DNA from: Geobacteraceae bacterium
GTDB lineage: Bacteria > Desulfobacterota > Desulfuromonadia > Desulfuromonadales > BM103
Length of the DNA stretch: 42,641 bases
Assembly: GCA_024641085.1 (NCBI GenBank)
Contig: JAHEDT010000025.1
Coordinates: forward strand, 1-42,641
Reading direction: 5' to 3'
Positions 34,990 through 42,641 of this stretch are shown here, in pieces. Both the position numbers and the translations under genes were made by a program. The notes under the pieces are model-generated. The model was given only the letters and a program-made list of their open reading frames with translations, had not been told where the DNA came from and made no database searches. The stretch's first letter is position 1, and every line of letters starts with the position of its first letter.

Positions 34990-35690
34990 CTGTGGAGTGA
35001 GAAGGCCCGGTCTTCGTAGACGGCGTAGGAATATTGCGTGATCCAATCACCCAGGGCGATGTGTTCTCCATCGCCCATTTTTTCGTGATAGGGCTGGTGG
35101 TAGTGGCCGGTCACGACCGCCTGGTAGCCCTCGTCGAGGATTGCCTGCACGTAGGGCTGGAGGATCTTGCGGGCCGGCCAGCGGCGATGCCGGTCCGCCG
35201 AACTTTTACGGCTTTCGAAGCTGCCCCGGTTGGCGATGGCCATGGTCAGGCCGTTCGGTGCCAAGCGGATCAGGCTCTGCAGCAGGCGGCTGCGCAGCAG
35301 CCTGCGCAGATAGCGATAGCCGGTGTCGTCCGGGTTGGCCAGGTCGCCGTGGGCGAGAAAGACCTGCCGGCCGTCGAGCTCGATGCCGCCGCCGTCCGGG
35401 AGCACCTGGCAACCCAGCTGCCGGGTAAACACCGGGCCGAGGTGGAAGTCGTGGTTGCCCTCGACATAGACCAGCCTGGTCCCCTGGCGGTGCAGCCGTT
35501 CCAGGCAGTCGATCAACGGCACGTAGTCGTCAATCACGGTTGCTTTGCCGATCCAGAACTCGAAGATATCACCGAGCAGGACCAGGAGATCGGTTTTGCC
35601 GCACTGCTCCTCGAGAAAGGCCAGCAGGGCGCGGTAATTCGGGTCAGCGGGCTTGCTGAGGTGCGCATCGGCGATAAACAGAGCTCTCAT
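34950..35690 (-). CDS. lpxH: UDP-2,3-diacylglucosamine diphosphatase (LpxH-type)
   Basis: 246 residues from the ATG at 35690 (MRALFIADAHLSK); a GTG three codons earlier is the alternative. It is a calcineurin-like metallophosphoesterase with DAH, GDIFEFW, GNHD, a lone active-site His in AHGD, and GHYH, in the spacing of LpxH. It hydrolyses UDP-2,3-diacylglucosamine to lipid X in lipid A synthesis, at the inner-membrane surface. There is no ribosome-binding site. A strong promoter places the transcription start at or next to the ATG, so the message may be leaderless. Its end overlaps yihY tail to tail. Confidence 0.88.
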   Translation of the reverse strand: MRALFIADAHLSKPADPNYRALLAFLEEQCGKTDLLVLLGDIFEFWIGKATVIDDYVPLIDCLERLHRQGTRLVYVEGNHDFHLGPVFTRQLGCQVLPDGGGIELDGRQVFLAHGDLANPDDTGYRYLRRLLRSRLLQSLIRLAPNGLTMAIANRGSFESRKSSADRHRRWPARKILQPYVQAILDEGYQAVVTGHYHQPYHEKMGDGEHIALGDWITQYSYAVYEDRAFSLHSYSADSIATGSSC

Positions 35691-35697
35691 GGGCGTC

Positions 35698-35726
35698 ACT
35701 ATAGGGTCGGGCTATGGTTGTGTCAA
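35698..35726 (-). promoter_or_regulatory. Consensus promoter of lpxH, placed for a leaderless message
   Basis: On the minus strand TTGACA (35726-35721), a 17-base spacer and TATAGT (35703-35698). Seven bases separate the -10 box from the ATG at 35690, so the predicted start of transcription is the start codon itself. The frame cannot start later without losing the DAH metal motif. Confidence 0.7.
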
Positions 35727-35747
35727 CCGAACTGAAATCGGTTGACA
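35721..35747. promoter_or_regulatory. Perfect inverted repeat over the lpxH -35 box, candidate operator
   Basis: TGTCAACCGA (35721-35730) and TCGGTTGACA (35738-35747) are perfect 10-base arms with a seven-base gap. One arm is the -35 box of the lpxH promoter. No T-run follows, and the position suits a repressor or activator site. The regulator is unknown. Confidence 0.55.
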
Positions 35748-36060
35748 GGTCAAGATCCTGGCGCACGTGCTGGTCTCGCCATCCCTGAACGCCCCCGCTG
35801 CAGAGTGGTTGACGCCTGTCGGACGGTTCCGGGGGTAGCACGCCGGGATTCCCTGGTGGTTCAGGAGTCGCGGCTCGGGTGGTAAAACCGCAAGGTGGTT
35901 TTCTGAAAGGCGGCATCGCAAGCGGCTTTGCAAGCCGCGGGCGACATGCTAGGCTTGAGTTGTCGATCGTCCGTTTGGCCGAAACCCGCTTGGCAAGAAA
36001 TTGGCGCGTTATTCCTGATGGTTGGGCATGACCACAACCTCATTGAAGACAGGTGAACGT
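35748..36060 (+). other. Intergenic region before the copper ATPase gene
   Basis: No convincing gene. A perfect hairpin GCGGCTT/AAGCCGC (35922-35928 with 35932-35938, three-base loop) lies about 120 bases before the ATPase start. No CueR-type or CsoR-type operator was recognised. The short minus-strand frames here are Pro/Arg-rich and not protein-like. Confidence 0.4.
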
Positions 36061-38514
36061 GTGGCAAAAGGATCCGAAATCATCATTCCGATTCATGGCA
36101 TGAGCTGCCAGAAATGTGTCGCCAAGGCGACGGCCGCGTTGCAGGCCGTCGACGGCGTCGTCGAGGTTGCCGTCTCACTGGAGGACCGGCAGGGGCGGGT
36201 GACGGTCACAGAGCCCGGACCGGGCCGAGACCGCCTGCTCGAGGCCGTGGTCATGGCCGGGTTTCAAGCGGTCGCACCCCCTGCCCATGAAGAGGCCGAG
36301 GCAGCCCCAGATACAGCGGAGGCGGGCTCACCGGCAGCGGCCGCCAGCAGGATGGACATCTTCGCCCTGCAAGGGATGACCTGTGCCAACTGTGCACGGA
36401 CCATCGAAAAGGGGGTTGCCAAAATGGCCGGCGTCGCTTCGGCCAATGTCAACTTCGCAGCGGAGAAACTGGCGGTCGTCTACGATCCGACCCTGTTGCA
36501 CAGTGACGACCTGATCTCCAGAGTTGACGACCTCGGCTACCGGGCCATGCCCGAAGAGTCCGCCGACCTGGCGGAAGGCCGTACACAACTGGCCTGGCTG
36601 CTGTTCGCTGCGGCCCTGACACTGCCGATCATGCCCTTGATGTGGCTTGCCCCTTTTGGTGCGGCCACCGTCTATGTCATCTGTGGCCTTTCGACTGTCG
36701 TCCAGTTCAGCGCCGGGCTGACCTTCTATCGCAGCGCCTGGAAGTCGCTCAGGAACCGCTCGGCCAACATGGACGTGCTGGTCGCCATGGGGATCACGGC
36801 CGCCTACGGCTATTCGCTGCTGGCCCTGTTCGGGGTGTTCGGTTTGAGCGGCGAGGTCTTCTTCGAAACCAGCGCCATGCTGATCACCTTCATCCGCTTC
36901 GGCAAGTGGCTCGAGGCCCGGGCCAAGGGGAAAGCCAGCCAGGCCCTCAAGTCCCTGCTGCAGCTGCAGGCCGATCGCGCATTGCTGCTGGTCGATGGCC
37001 GCGAGGAGGACGTTGCCGTTGGCCAGGTCAAGGTCGGCGACCGGCTGGTGGTGCGCCCCGGCGAGCGCATCCCGGTGGACGGCCTGGTGATCATGGGGGC
37101 TTCGGCGGTCGATGAATCGATGGTCACCGGTGAGTCGCTGCCGGTCGAGAAAGGCCCCGGCGCGGAAGTCACCGGGGCGACGATCAACACCAGCGGCCGG
37201 CTGGTCATCGAGGCAACCCGGATCGGCAACGAAACGGTCCTGGCGCAGATCGTGCGCATGGTCGAAGCCGCCCAGGGTGACAAGGCGCCGATCCAGCGCC
37301 TCGCCGATGCCGTGTCCAACTGGTTCGTCCCGGCCGTCGTCGTCATCGCCCTGATCACTCTCGTGGCCTGGTACGGGTTGAGCTCCGCCGGGTTCCTGTT
37401 CGCCTTCAAGATGGCGATCGCCGTGCTGGTGATTGCCTGCCCCTGCGCCCTCGGCCTGGCCACGCCCACGGCGATCATGGTCGGCAGTTCCGTCGGGCTC
37501 TCCGCCGGGATTCTTTTTAAAACAGCTTCGGCGCTGGAAAACATCGCGCACCTGCAGGTGCTGCTGCTCGACAAGACCGGCACCCTGACCCGGGGCGCGT
37601 TTAGCGTGACCGACCTGAAGGCGGTTGATGGTGTCGACGAGGAAGAACTGTTGCAGACTGCCGCTGCCGTGGAGGCGGCGAGCAGCCATCCGCTGGCCCG
37701 GGCCGTTGTGCGCTACGCCGGGACAAGGTCGCTCGCCTATCCCCCGGTCGCGGATCTCCGGGAGCTTGGCGGCCATGGCCTGGCCGGAACGGTCGACGGG
37801 GCCAGGGTCCTGGCCGGTAACCAGCGCCTGATGGAACAGGAACAAGTCGATGTCCACCCCTTGGAGGCCACGACCGGATCATGGTCTGACGCAGGCAAGT
37901 CGGTGATTTACCTCGCCCGGGCAGGCCGGCTGCTGGGGGCGCTGGCACTGGCCGATACCCTCAAGGAGGGGGCTGCCGACACCGTGGCCAAGCTGCGCGG
38001 GCTCGGCCTGAAGACGGTCATGATCACCGGCGACCGCCGGGCCGCCGCCCACGCGGTTGCCGGGCAGCTCGGCCTGGACCAGATCGAGGCCGAGGTGCTC
38101 CCCGGCGACAAGCAGGCCGTGGTGCGGCGCTACCAGGAGCAGGGGCTGTTCACCGGCATGGTCGGCGACGGCATCAACGACGCCCCGGCCCTGGCCCAGG
38201 CCGATATCGGCATCGCCATCGGCAGCGGCACCGATGTCGCCAAGGAGACCGGAGACCTGGTGCTGGTCAAGGGCGACATTCGCGACGTCGAACGCGGTAT
38301 CCGTCTCGGCCGCAAGACCCTGGCCAAGATCAGGCAGAACCTGTTCTGGGCGTTCTTCTACAACATCGTCGGCATCCCGATCGCCGCCGGGGTGCTTTAC
38401 CCGGCCTTCGGCATCGTCCTCAAACCGGAATTCGCCGGGTTGGCCATGGCCCTGTCGAGCGTTTCGGTGGTGACTAACAGCCTGCTGCTGAAGCGCTACG
38501 CACAGCAGCTGTAG
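36061..38514 (+). CDS. copA: Cu+-exporting P1B-type ATPase CopA
   Basis: 817 residues from a GTG at 36061 with AGGTGA just upstream; in-frame ATG 36028 (11 codons earlier) and TTG 36022 are alternatives without a ribosome-binding site. Two HMA domains carry GMSCQKC (Cys16, Cys19) and GMTCANC (Cys108, Cys111), joined by an Ala/Glu-rich linker. Then come the membrane helices, TGES, the CPC site (460-462), phosphorylated Asp504 in [21 protein letters not shown], and the TM7/TM8 copper motifs ([20 protein letters not shown]). It exports excess cytoplasmic Cu+. Distinct from CcoI by its two HMA domains and by lacking the CCxxC finger. Confidence 0.94.
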   Translation: MAKGSEIIIPIHGMSCQKCVAKATAALQAVDGVVEVAVSLEDRQGRVTVTEPGPGRDRLLEAVVMAGFQAVAPPAHEEAEAAPDTAEAGSPAAAASRMDIFALQGMTCANCARTIEKGVAKMAGVASANVNFAAEKLAVVYDPTLLHSDDLISRVDDLGYRAMPEESADLAEGRTQLAWLLFAAALTLPIMPLMWLAPFGAATVYVICGLSTVVQFSAGLTFYRSAWKSLRNRSANMDVLVAMGITAAYGYSLLALFGVFGLSGEVFFETSAMLITFIRFGKWLEARAKGKASQALKSLLQLQADRALLLVDGREEDVAVGQVKVGDRLVVRPGERIPVDGLVIMGASAVDESMVTGESLPVEKGPGAEVTGATINTSGRLVIEATRIGNETVLAQIVRMVEAAQGDKAPIQRLADAVSNWFVPAVVVIALITLVAWYGLSSAGFLFAFKMAIAVLVIACPCALGLATPTAIMVGSSVGLSAGILFKTASALENIAHLQVLLLDKTGTLTRGAFSVTDLKAVDGVDEEELLQTAAAVEAASSHPLARAVVRYAGTRSLAYPPVADLRELGGHGLAGTVDGARVLAGNQRLMEQEQVDVHPLEATTGSWSDAGKSVIYLARAGRLLGALALADTLKEGAADTVAKLRGLGLKTVMITGDRRAAAHAVAGQLGLDQIEAEVLPGDKQAVVRRYQEQGLFTGMVGDGINDAPALAQADIGIAIGSGTDVAKETGDLVLVKGDIRDVERGIRLGRKTLAKIRQNLFWAFFYNIVGIPIAAGVLYPAFGIVLKPEFAGLAMALSSVSVVTNSLLLKRYAQQL

Positions 38515-38541
38515 CGTCATCGTTTCACTTCCCCATTGTTC

Positions 38542-38557
38542 CGGGTCATCAAACCCG
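38542..38557 (+). terminator. Possible weak terminator hairpin after copA
   Basis: CGGGT (38542-38546), six-base loop, ACCCG (38553-38557), 28 bases after the copA stop. No T-run follows, so termination here is doubtful. Confidence 0.3.
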
Positions 38558-38578
38558 TCAAATCGCCATCTGAGACTT

Positions 38579-38592
38579 TGGTATTAATACCA
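38579..38592. repeat. Perfect 14-base palindrome TGGTATTAATACCA
   Basis: An uninterrupted self-complementary site in the AT-rich gap between copA and the secreted-protein gene, about 180 bases before the sigma54-like promoter. That is a normal place for an enhancer-type activator site or for another regulator. A second imperfect hairpin (GTAGAGATA ... TATC-TG-TCTAC, 38659-38683) follows. Confidence 0.45.
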
Positions 38593-38768
38593 TTGCCCAT
38601 CATTTCTAGCCGTTTGTGTCATTGCACCTCTTTAAAAATTTGAGAAAATTAATCAACCGTAGAGATAAAATCTATCTGTCTACATTTTGGTGGAATTAAC
38701 TTTTATCGGGAGGCTGGGAGTTGAAAGCGGATTGCCCCATGATGAGGACCCACTGCAAGGCGCATCGC

Positions 38769-38784
38769 TGGCACGTGCTTGGCT
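38769..38784 (+). promoter_or_regulatory. Sigma54-like (-24/-12) promoter before the first secreted protein
   Basis: TGGCACG-TGCT-TGGCT matches the consensus TGGCACG-N4-TTGCW with one mismatch; the GG and GC doublets have the correct spacing. The predicted start is near 38795, about 95 bases before the ATG. The window encodes an NtrC-type activator, but a link is only a possibility. Confidence 0.5.
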
Positions 38785-38890
38785 CCACAATTGCCGCGGC
38801 AGATCCATCTTTTGAATGGAGACCGCCCTAACCCCAAAAGGCAGCCTGCTGCGGTGCAATCAAACAAAATGGGCGGAGGAGGTTAGAGCG

Positions 38891-40381
38891 ATGAAAACGC
38901 GCATATTTGCTGTGACAGCAGCGTTGGCTCTGGCATGCCTGCTCGCACTCGGCAGCTCGGCCATGGCCGCAAAGGGAGGTGAAAAAGGACCACCGGACAA
39001 TGTTGGTGAAAGTATCAACAGGATGTCGACTCCGGCCATCTACAACGCATTGATAGAGGCCAAATGGGACGTGAATCAAGAAGGCCAACTTGGTGTCGAC
39101 TACTCCTACGGCTGCGAAGGGGAGGAGTTTTCGGGTGTGTACAGCTACCCTAACACCTCGTGTGTCGACGATCTGATGAACCCTACGGTTCACCTGGATG
39201 CTGACGCCTGCACTGACCCGGGAGCTCCTTGCGACGGTCTTCCAGTCAGTCGCATCTACTGGCAGAAAGTCCCTGCTAACGACTGGTCGGCAGACCAGGA
39301 CGATATTGATGACGCGTTTTTCGGTGGACAGGCTTCTGTGGCTTATTTGGACTGGGGTGACGCCCTTGAGGCGGTTTCCTGGAACACACGTTCCAAAATC
39401 CGGGTGGAGACCCAGCCCTGGAGCAGCACGATCCTGGATTTTGACCCTAACTTAACCACCTGTATTGGTGCGGCGTCTGTTACTGACCCGCTTGGACTTG
39501 ACTGCAAGGTGGGCTTCCAGATGTGGCATGTCTCCGGCCAGGGGATTACCGAGCACTGGGGGGTGCGGTCCGACGAAGCAACAGGAAATTCCTTCAACTA
39601 CGATTCGCCGTTCCAGATCATCAAGACCGACAGCGCAATGCTGAACATTGCCAAGCTGGGAGAAGGGAGCGCCGATTGCCCCAGCCCTGGTGGCGGTGAC
39701 GAAGAAGATGTAGTGGTTTTGGCTGCTGATTACGAGATTCCCGATGCGGGTACTTGGACCGGTAACGCATGGTCCTTAGCAACCTACACTTATAGAGACG
39801 CGCAATACAGCGTTGAAACCAGCGTCGGTGGCAAATATGTCTACGGCTATAACCTGGACATGAATGTCAATGTCGTGCCTGAGGACGTGGAGAAGGCCGG
39901 TTGGTGGCGCCTGACCTTCTACACCACCGATAATTCGGTTGTGTTCGACGACCCACTAGTCTCCGAGCCGGGAGACCCTCTCCCTTATTACCATCTGACA
40001 GCCCCGCCGCCCGTGCCCTCTGCGGTGCGCGTCGTACCTAGGGGAACTGACGACTTCATATTGACTACAATGCCAGATCCATACGTGGGTGCAGCGGAGC
40101 TGTACCAGCCGGTGGTTGATACGGTCAACAACCTGACCTACCTCGACATCTGCGTCGTCGCCAAGACGCAAGGCGGTGGCGGTGGTGGCGGCGGTGGTGG
40201 CGGTGGTGGTGGCCCCGCTGACGGCGGCGGTGGTCCGCCTGCTAGCATCTCATCTGGTATTGGTGGCGGTGGCGGTGCCGGCGGTGGTGCTGGTGTCGGC
40301 GGCGGTAAGCCGGCAAGTACTCCTAATTACGATAAAGTCCGTGGTCAAGGTGGTTCTAAAGGTAAAGGTCATAACAAGTAA
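38891..40381 (+). CDS. Secreted protein with glycine-rich tail, unknown function
   Basis: 496 residues from the ATG at 38891, preceded by GGAGGAGG; an open frame extends upstream without a signal. Sec signal MKTRIFAVTAALALACLL with cleavage near AMA/AKGG. The mature part has about nine Cys, often paired, which suggests disulfides outside the cytoplasm. Residues about 120-425 are homologous to the C-terminal half of the next gene (shared DWGDxLEA, VRVETxx-type, GYN/GFN and NNLxYxD motifs). The last 70 residues are a Gly-rich tail with a run of 14 Gly and a basic end (GQGGSKGKGHNK). Not recognised as an enzyme. Confidence 0.8.
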   Translation: MKTRIFAVTAALALACLLALGSSAMAAKGGEKGPPDNVGESINRMSTPAIYNALIEAKWDVNQEGQLGVDYSYGCEGEEFSGVYSYPNTSCVDDLMNPTVHLDADACTDPGAPCDGLPVSRIYWQKVPANDWSADQDDIDDAFFGGQASVAYLDWGDALEAVSWNTRSKIRVETQPWSSTILDFDPNLTTCIGAASVTDPLGLDCKVGFQMWHVSGQGITEHWGVRSDEATGNSFNYDSPFQIIKTDSAMLNIAKLGEGSADCPSPGGGDEEDVVVLAADYEIPDAGTWTGNAWSLATYTYRDAQYSVETSVGGKYVYGYNLDMNVNVVPEDVEKAGWWRLTFYTTDNSVVFDDPLVSEPGDPLPYYHLTAPPPVPSAVRVVPRGTDDFILTTMPDPYVGAAELYQPVVDTVNNLTYLDICVVAKTQGGGGGGGGGGGGGGPADGGGGPPASISSGIGGGGGAGGGAGVGGGKPASTPNYDKVRGQGGSKGKGHNK

Positions 40382-40425
40382 CATGACGCTGTCAAACGAA
40401 CCCACCTGAATGTGTATCCATGACA

Positions 40426-40458
40426 GGCCGGGGAAGAGCAGGCAGATCTTCCCCGGCC
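40426..40458 (+). terminator. Terminator-like hairpin after the first secreted-protein gene
   Basis: GGCCGGGGAAGA (40426-40437) pairs perfectly with TCTTCCCCGGCC (40447-40458), nine-base loop. Only ATTTC follows, so it may be a weak terminator or an mRNA-stabilising structure between the two paralogues. Confidence 0.5.
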
Positions 40459-40585
40459 ATTTCAGGATGCATGGGGTCTTTTCAAGGTTTCGGGGAGAGG
40501 GTTGCGACTTTAATCCCCGGCACAGCAGTCTCAACCTGTTGTTCGGCGTTAGGCATGTTCCAATAATCTTCAGGGAGGTTGAACC

Positions 40586-42641
40586 ATGTCTGCAACTTCC
40601 AGCGCAAAGATCGTGGCAAAGGCAGGCCGCCTCGCAGTTGTGGGGCTGGTCATGGTCCTCGGGGCCCTGTTCCTGACCGGCGCGGCAACCAAGAAGGATG
40701 ACAACAAGGGTGCATCTGCGCCCCTTCGTCTCGCCTCGGCGGTGACGATGTCGGAGCAGTCCCCGGATGTGAACATGGCTGCCAAGGCCCGCATCACCCA
40801 GCTCGGCAACGGCACGCTGGTGATGGTCTACGGCGATGCGGTGGAGAATAACCCGGCCAGGTACGTGTACGAGCTGAAGGGCGACGTGCAGCGTCCGGCG
40901 CGCGACATCTTCGTGCGCACCTGCGACAACCTGTTTGCCGACTGTGATGATCCGGGCAACTGGACCGCGCCACTGAATATCTCCAACACCGCGCAGCTCA
41001 CGAGCATCGCCAGCGACTGGAACGGCGATACCGACGGCCGCACGGTGCGCATGCCCTTCTACGGCGACTCCGGCAAGCCCAGCATGTTCAGCTCCGAAGA
41101 TCGCGTGGTGATCACCTGGGTCGACAACTACTGCCCGGGTGAGGGTGGCCAGCCCGCGCCGCAGCGTACGGTGACCTACCCGGCACGCAGCTACCGCGAG
41201 GTGCCCTTCGGCTGTGTCTACGCGGCCCATGCCAACGGCGCGGTGAACACCGCGGCCGACTGGACCGTGACCCGGCTCAGTGACGGCTCCCGTGACGCCA
41301 ACCAGGATGTCAGCCGCGGCATGAAGAACGGTGGCTGGGCGATCATCTGGCAGGAAGATCCGCGCGGTCTGCAGCCCGGTGAGGCCGAGGGCCCCGGTGA
41401 CGGTGCTTCGGGCGCCAAGGTCAGCCCCGGTACCGACATCTGGTACACCTACTGCGCTGGATCGAAATTCGGGACCTGGCAGACCCCGGTGCGCCTGACC
41501 GACAACTGGACCGCGAGCGCCGGCAAGCCGGGCGGTGGCAGTGGCTCCGGTGGTGGTGGCGGTGCGGGTGGCGGTGGCAGTGGCAGTGGCTCAGGTGGCG
41601 GTCATGGTAGTGGCGGAGAAGATTCCGCCGGCAACAACCTGTCCACTCCCGTCATCTGGTCAGACGGTGTCGCCAAGGAACTGCGCGGGACACCCGGGGC
41701 CTGGCTGTTCGAAGGGGAGTCCCTTGATGTGGGCGACTGGGCCTGGTACCTGCAACAGGACCTCGACAACGAGTGGCAGGCCGAGACGCTGAACGCGGTG
41801 AATGAAGGTATCACGCCATTTTACGTGGATGCCCTCGATTGGGGCGACAACCTCGAAGCCCGCGACTGGAACGCTGGTTCCCAGGTCCGGGTCGAGACCG
41901 TGCTCTATCAGGACCTGTCTGCACCGGAAAGCGCGATGACCGGGTACGAGATGCGCCAGTTGTACGGCGAAGGGTCGACAGAGATGTGGGGCTCCAGCGG
42001 GACCACCTACAGCACCGCGGACTCCGATGCGGCGACCAATCCCCTGAAATCAACTGATGCCACCGTTTACTCGCGCTGTGCGCGCCTGACCATCCAGAAA
42101 CTGGTCGGCACCCGGGAGAACCCGGGCTCTCTGACGTGGAGCCCTGACCTCGGCCAGTGGATCGGCGCTGTCGAGCCGCCAGACTTCAACCGCGGGGTCT
42201 GGGAGGCCGCTGAAGGTCCGGGCGGCTACTCAGCCGAGATCAACGTGCGCGGGCGCCTCATCTACGGCTTCAACTGGCGGGTCGCCGATCTGCACCCGGT
42301 CGACACGGCGGGCGACTACCGGCTGACCTTCAGCGTCGACGGACTGGGCCCTGATGACACAGGTGGGCACTGCGACGTGGCACTCAACACCGACCTCAGC
42401 CTGGCCACCATCCTTGCCGGCAGCGACGAGGGTGAGGGCGGCGCCGGGGGCGGTGTCCCGCTGGTGGATGCGGTGAATAACCTGAGCTACATCGACGTGC
42501 GCATCCTGCCCGGTGGCAGTGGCGGCAGTGGTTCCGGCGGCAGCGGCGGCAGCCAGGGAGGAACACCGGGCAGCGACCATGGCGGTGGTGGTAAGAGCGG
42601 CCAGGATGTGGCTGCAAGTGCAGGGGCCTCTGCTGGAGGGA
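40586..42641 (+). CDS. Large secreted glycine-rich protein, 3' end outside the window
   Basis: 685 codons are visible with no stop. GGGAGG lies 8 bases before the ATG. The N-terminus has a basic region and a hydrophobic helix (LAVVGLVMVLGALFLTG), a long Sec-type signal or anchor. The first half (about 60-310) has repeated patterns such as ITQLGNGTLVMVYGD, RVVITWVDNY and GWAIIWQEDPRG, which suggest a sialidase/BNR-like beta-propeller. It may belong to a family annotated as choice-of-anchor O, an uncertain recollection. A Gly/Ser linker (about 315-345) follows, then a domain homologous to the upstream protein, then another Gly/Ser-rich tail. The DNA looks more GC-rich than its neighbours. Confidence 0.78.
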   Translation, partial: MSATSSAKIVAKAGRLAVVGLVMVLGALFLTGAATKKDDNKGASAPLRLASAVTMSEQSPDVNMAAKARITQLGNGTLVMVYGDAVENNPARYVYELKGDVQRPARDIFVRTCDNLFADCDDPGNWTAPLNISNTAQLTSIASDWNGDTDGRTVRMPFYGDSGKPSMFSSEDRVVITWVDNYCPGEGGQPAPQRTVTYPARSYREVPFGCVYAAHANGAVNTAADWTVTRLSDGSRDANQDVSRGMKNGGWAIIWQEDPRGLQPGEAEGPGDGASGAKVSPGTDIWYTYCAGSKFGTWQTPVRLTDNWTASAGKPGGGSGSGGGGGAGGGGSGSGSGGGHGSGGEDSAGNNLSTPVIWSDGVAKELRGTPGAWLFEGESLDVGDWAWYLQQDLDNEWQAETLNAVNEGITPFYVDALDWGDNLEARDWNAGSQVRVETVLYQDLSAPESAMTGYEMRQLYGEGSTEMWGSSGTTYSTADSDAATNPLKSTDATVYSRCARLTIQKLVGTRENPGSLTWSPDLGQWIGAVEPPDFNRGVWEAAEGPGGYSAEINVRGRLIYGFNWRVADLHPVDTAGDYRLTFSVDGLGPDDTGGHCDVALNTDLSLATILAGSDEGEGGAGGGVPLVDAVNNLSYIDVRILPGGSGGSGSGGSGGSQGGTPGSDHGGGGKSGQDVAASAGASAGG

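Noticed and set aside
38701-38800. Possible third GEMM-like riboswitch before the secreted pair (GGAGGCTGGGAG, GAAAGCGG)
   Set aside because: The ordered core (CAAACC, tetraloop stem, AAAGCC, CCGGGxTGCCGA) is absent.
38816-40381. Longer version of the first secreted protein starting at 38816
   Set aside because: The extra 25 residues have no signal character, whereas the ATG at 38891 has GGAGGAGG and a perfect Sec signal.
40176-40409. Small plus-strand frame of 77 codons over the Gly-rich tail
   Set aside because: Val/Ala-rich off-frame reading of GGT/GGC codons within the first secreted-protein gene.

Overview
The window looks like chromosomal DNA of a Gram-negative, GC-rich bacterium, most likely a deltaproteobacterium of the Desulfuromonadales/Geobacter type. 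This is an inference from content: a cbb3 oxidase operon with FixGHIS assembly genes, two GEMM-I (cyclic-dinucleotide) riboswitches, a sigma54-dependent regulator, a REC-PilZ protein, an LpxH for lipid A, and an outer-membrane autotransporter. No rRNA, tRNA, insertion sequence or CRISPR array was recognised.

Layout. (1) 1-7984, minus strand: a cbb3-type oxidase operon in the order ccoN, ccoO, ccoQ, ccoP, ccoG, ccoH, ccoI, ccoS, a second FixH/YtkA-like gene, and a SafE/TauE-like gene cut by the window edge. The c-haems are redistributed: CcoO carries two and CcoP only one. (2) 8337-9305: a polyprenyl diphosphate synthase. (3) 9551-13883: a small unknown protein, a dCache/HAMP/PAS sensor kinase and an NtrC-type sigma54 response regulator. 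(4) 14.0-29.3 kb: two GEMM-I riboswitches 2.3 kb apart. The first precedes a REC-PilZ response regulator. The second precedes a 12.5-kb gene for a roughly 4,180-residue autotransporter with about 50 glycine-rich repeats. An O-methyltransferase gene lies between them. (5) 29.5-38.5 kb: 6-phosphofructokinase (minus), an operon of an M16 protease, an inactive M16 lipoprotein partner and a YihY/BrkB membrane protein (plus), lpxH (minus, tail to tail with yihY), and a copper-exporting P-type ATPase. (6) 38.5-42.6 kb: two tandem secreted glycine-rich proteins that share a C-terminal domain; the second runs off the window. A sigma54-like promoter precedes the first.

How it fits together. Copper handling recurs: CcoI feeds copper to the oxidase and CopA detoxifies it. 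Cyclic-dinucleotide signalling is the theme of the middle. Riboswitch A appears wired as an OFF switch in front of a PilZ (c-di-GMP receptor) protein. Riboswitch B appears wired as an ON switch in front of a giant surface protein. The two aptamers differ at the base that separates c-di-GMP from 3',3'-cGAMP sensing, so the surface programme may read two messengers. This riboswitch pair with the giant repeat autotransporter, and the tandem secreted paralogues at the right end, are the most promising candidates for undescribed biology here.
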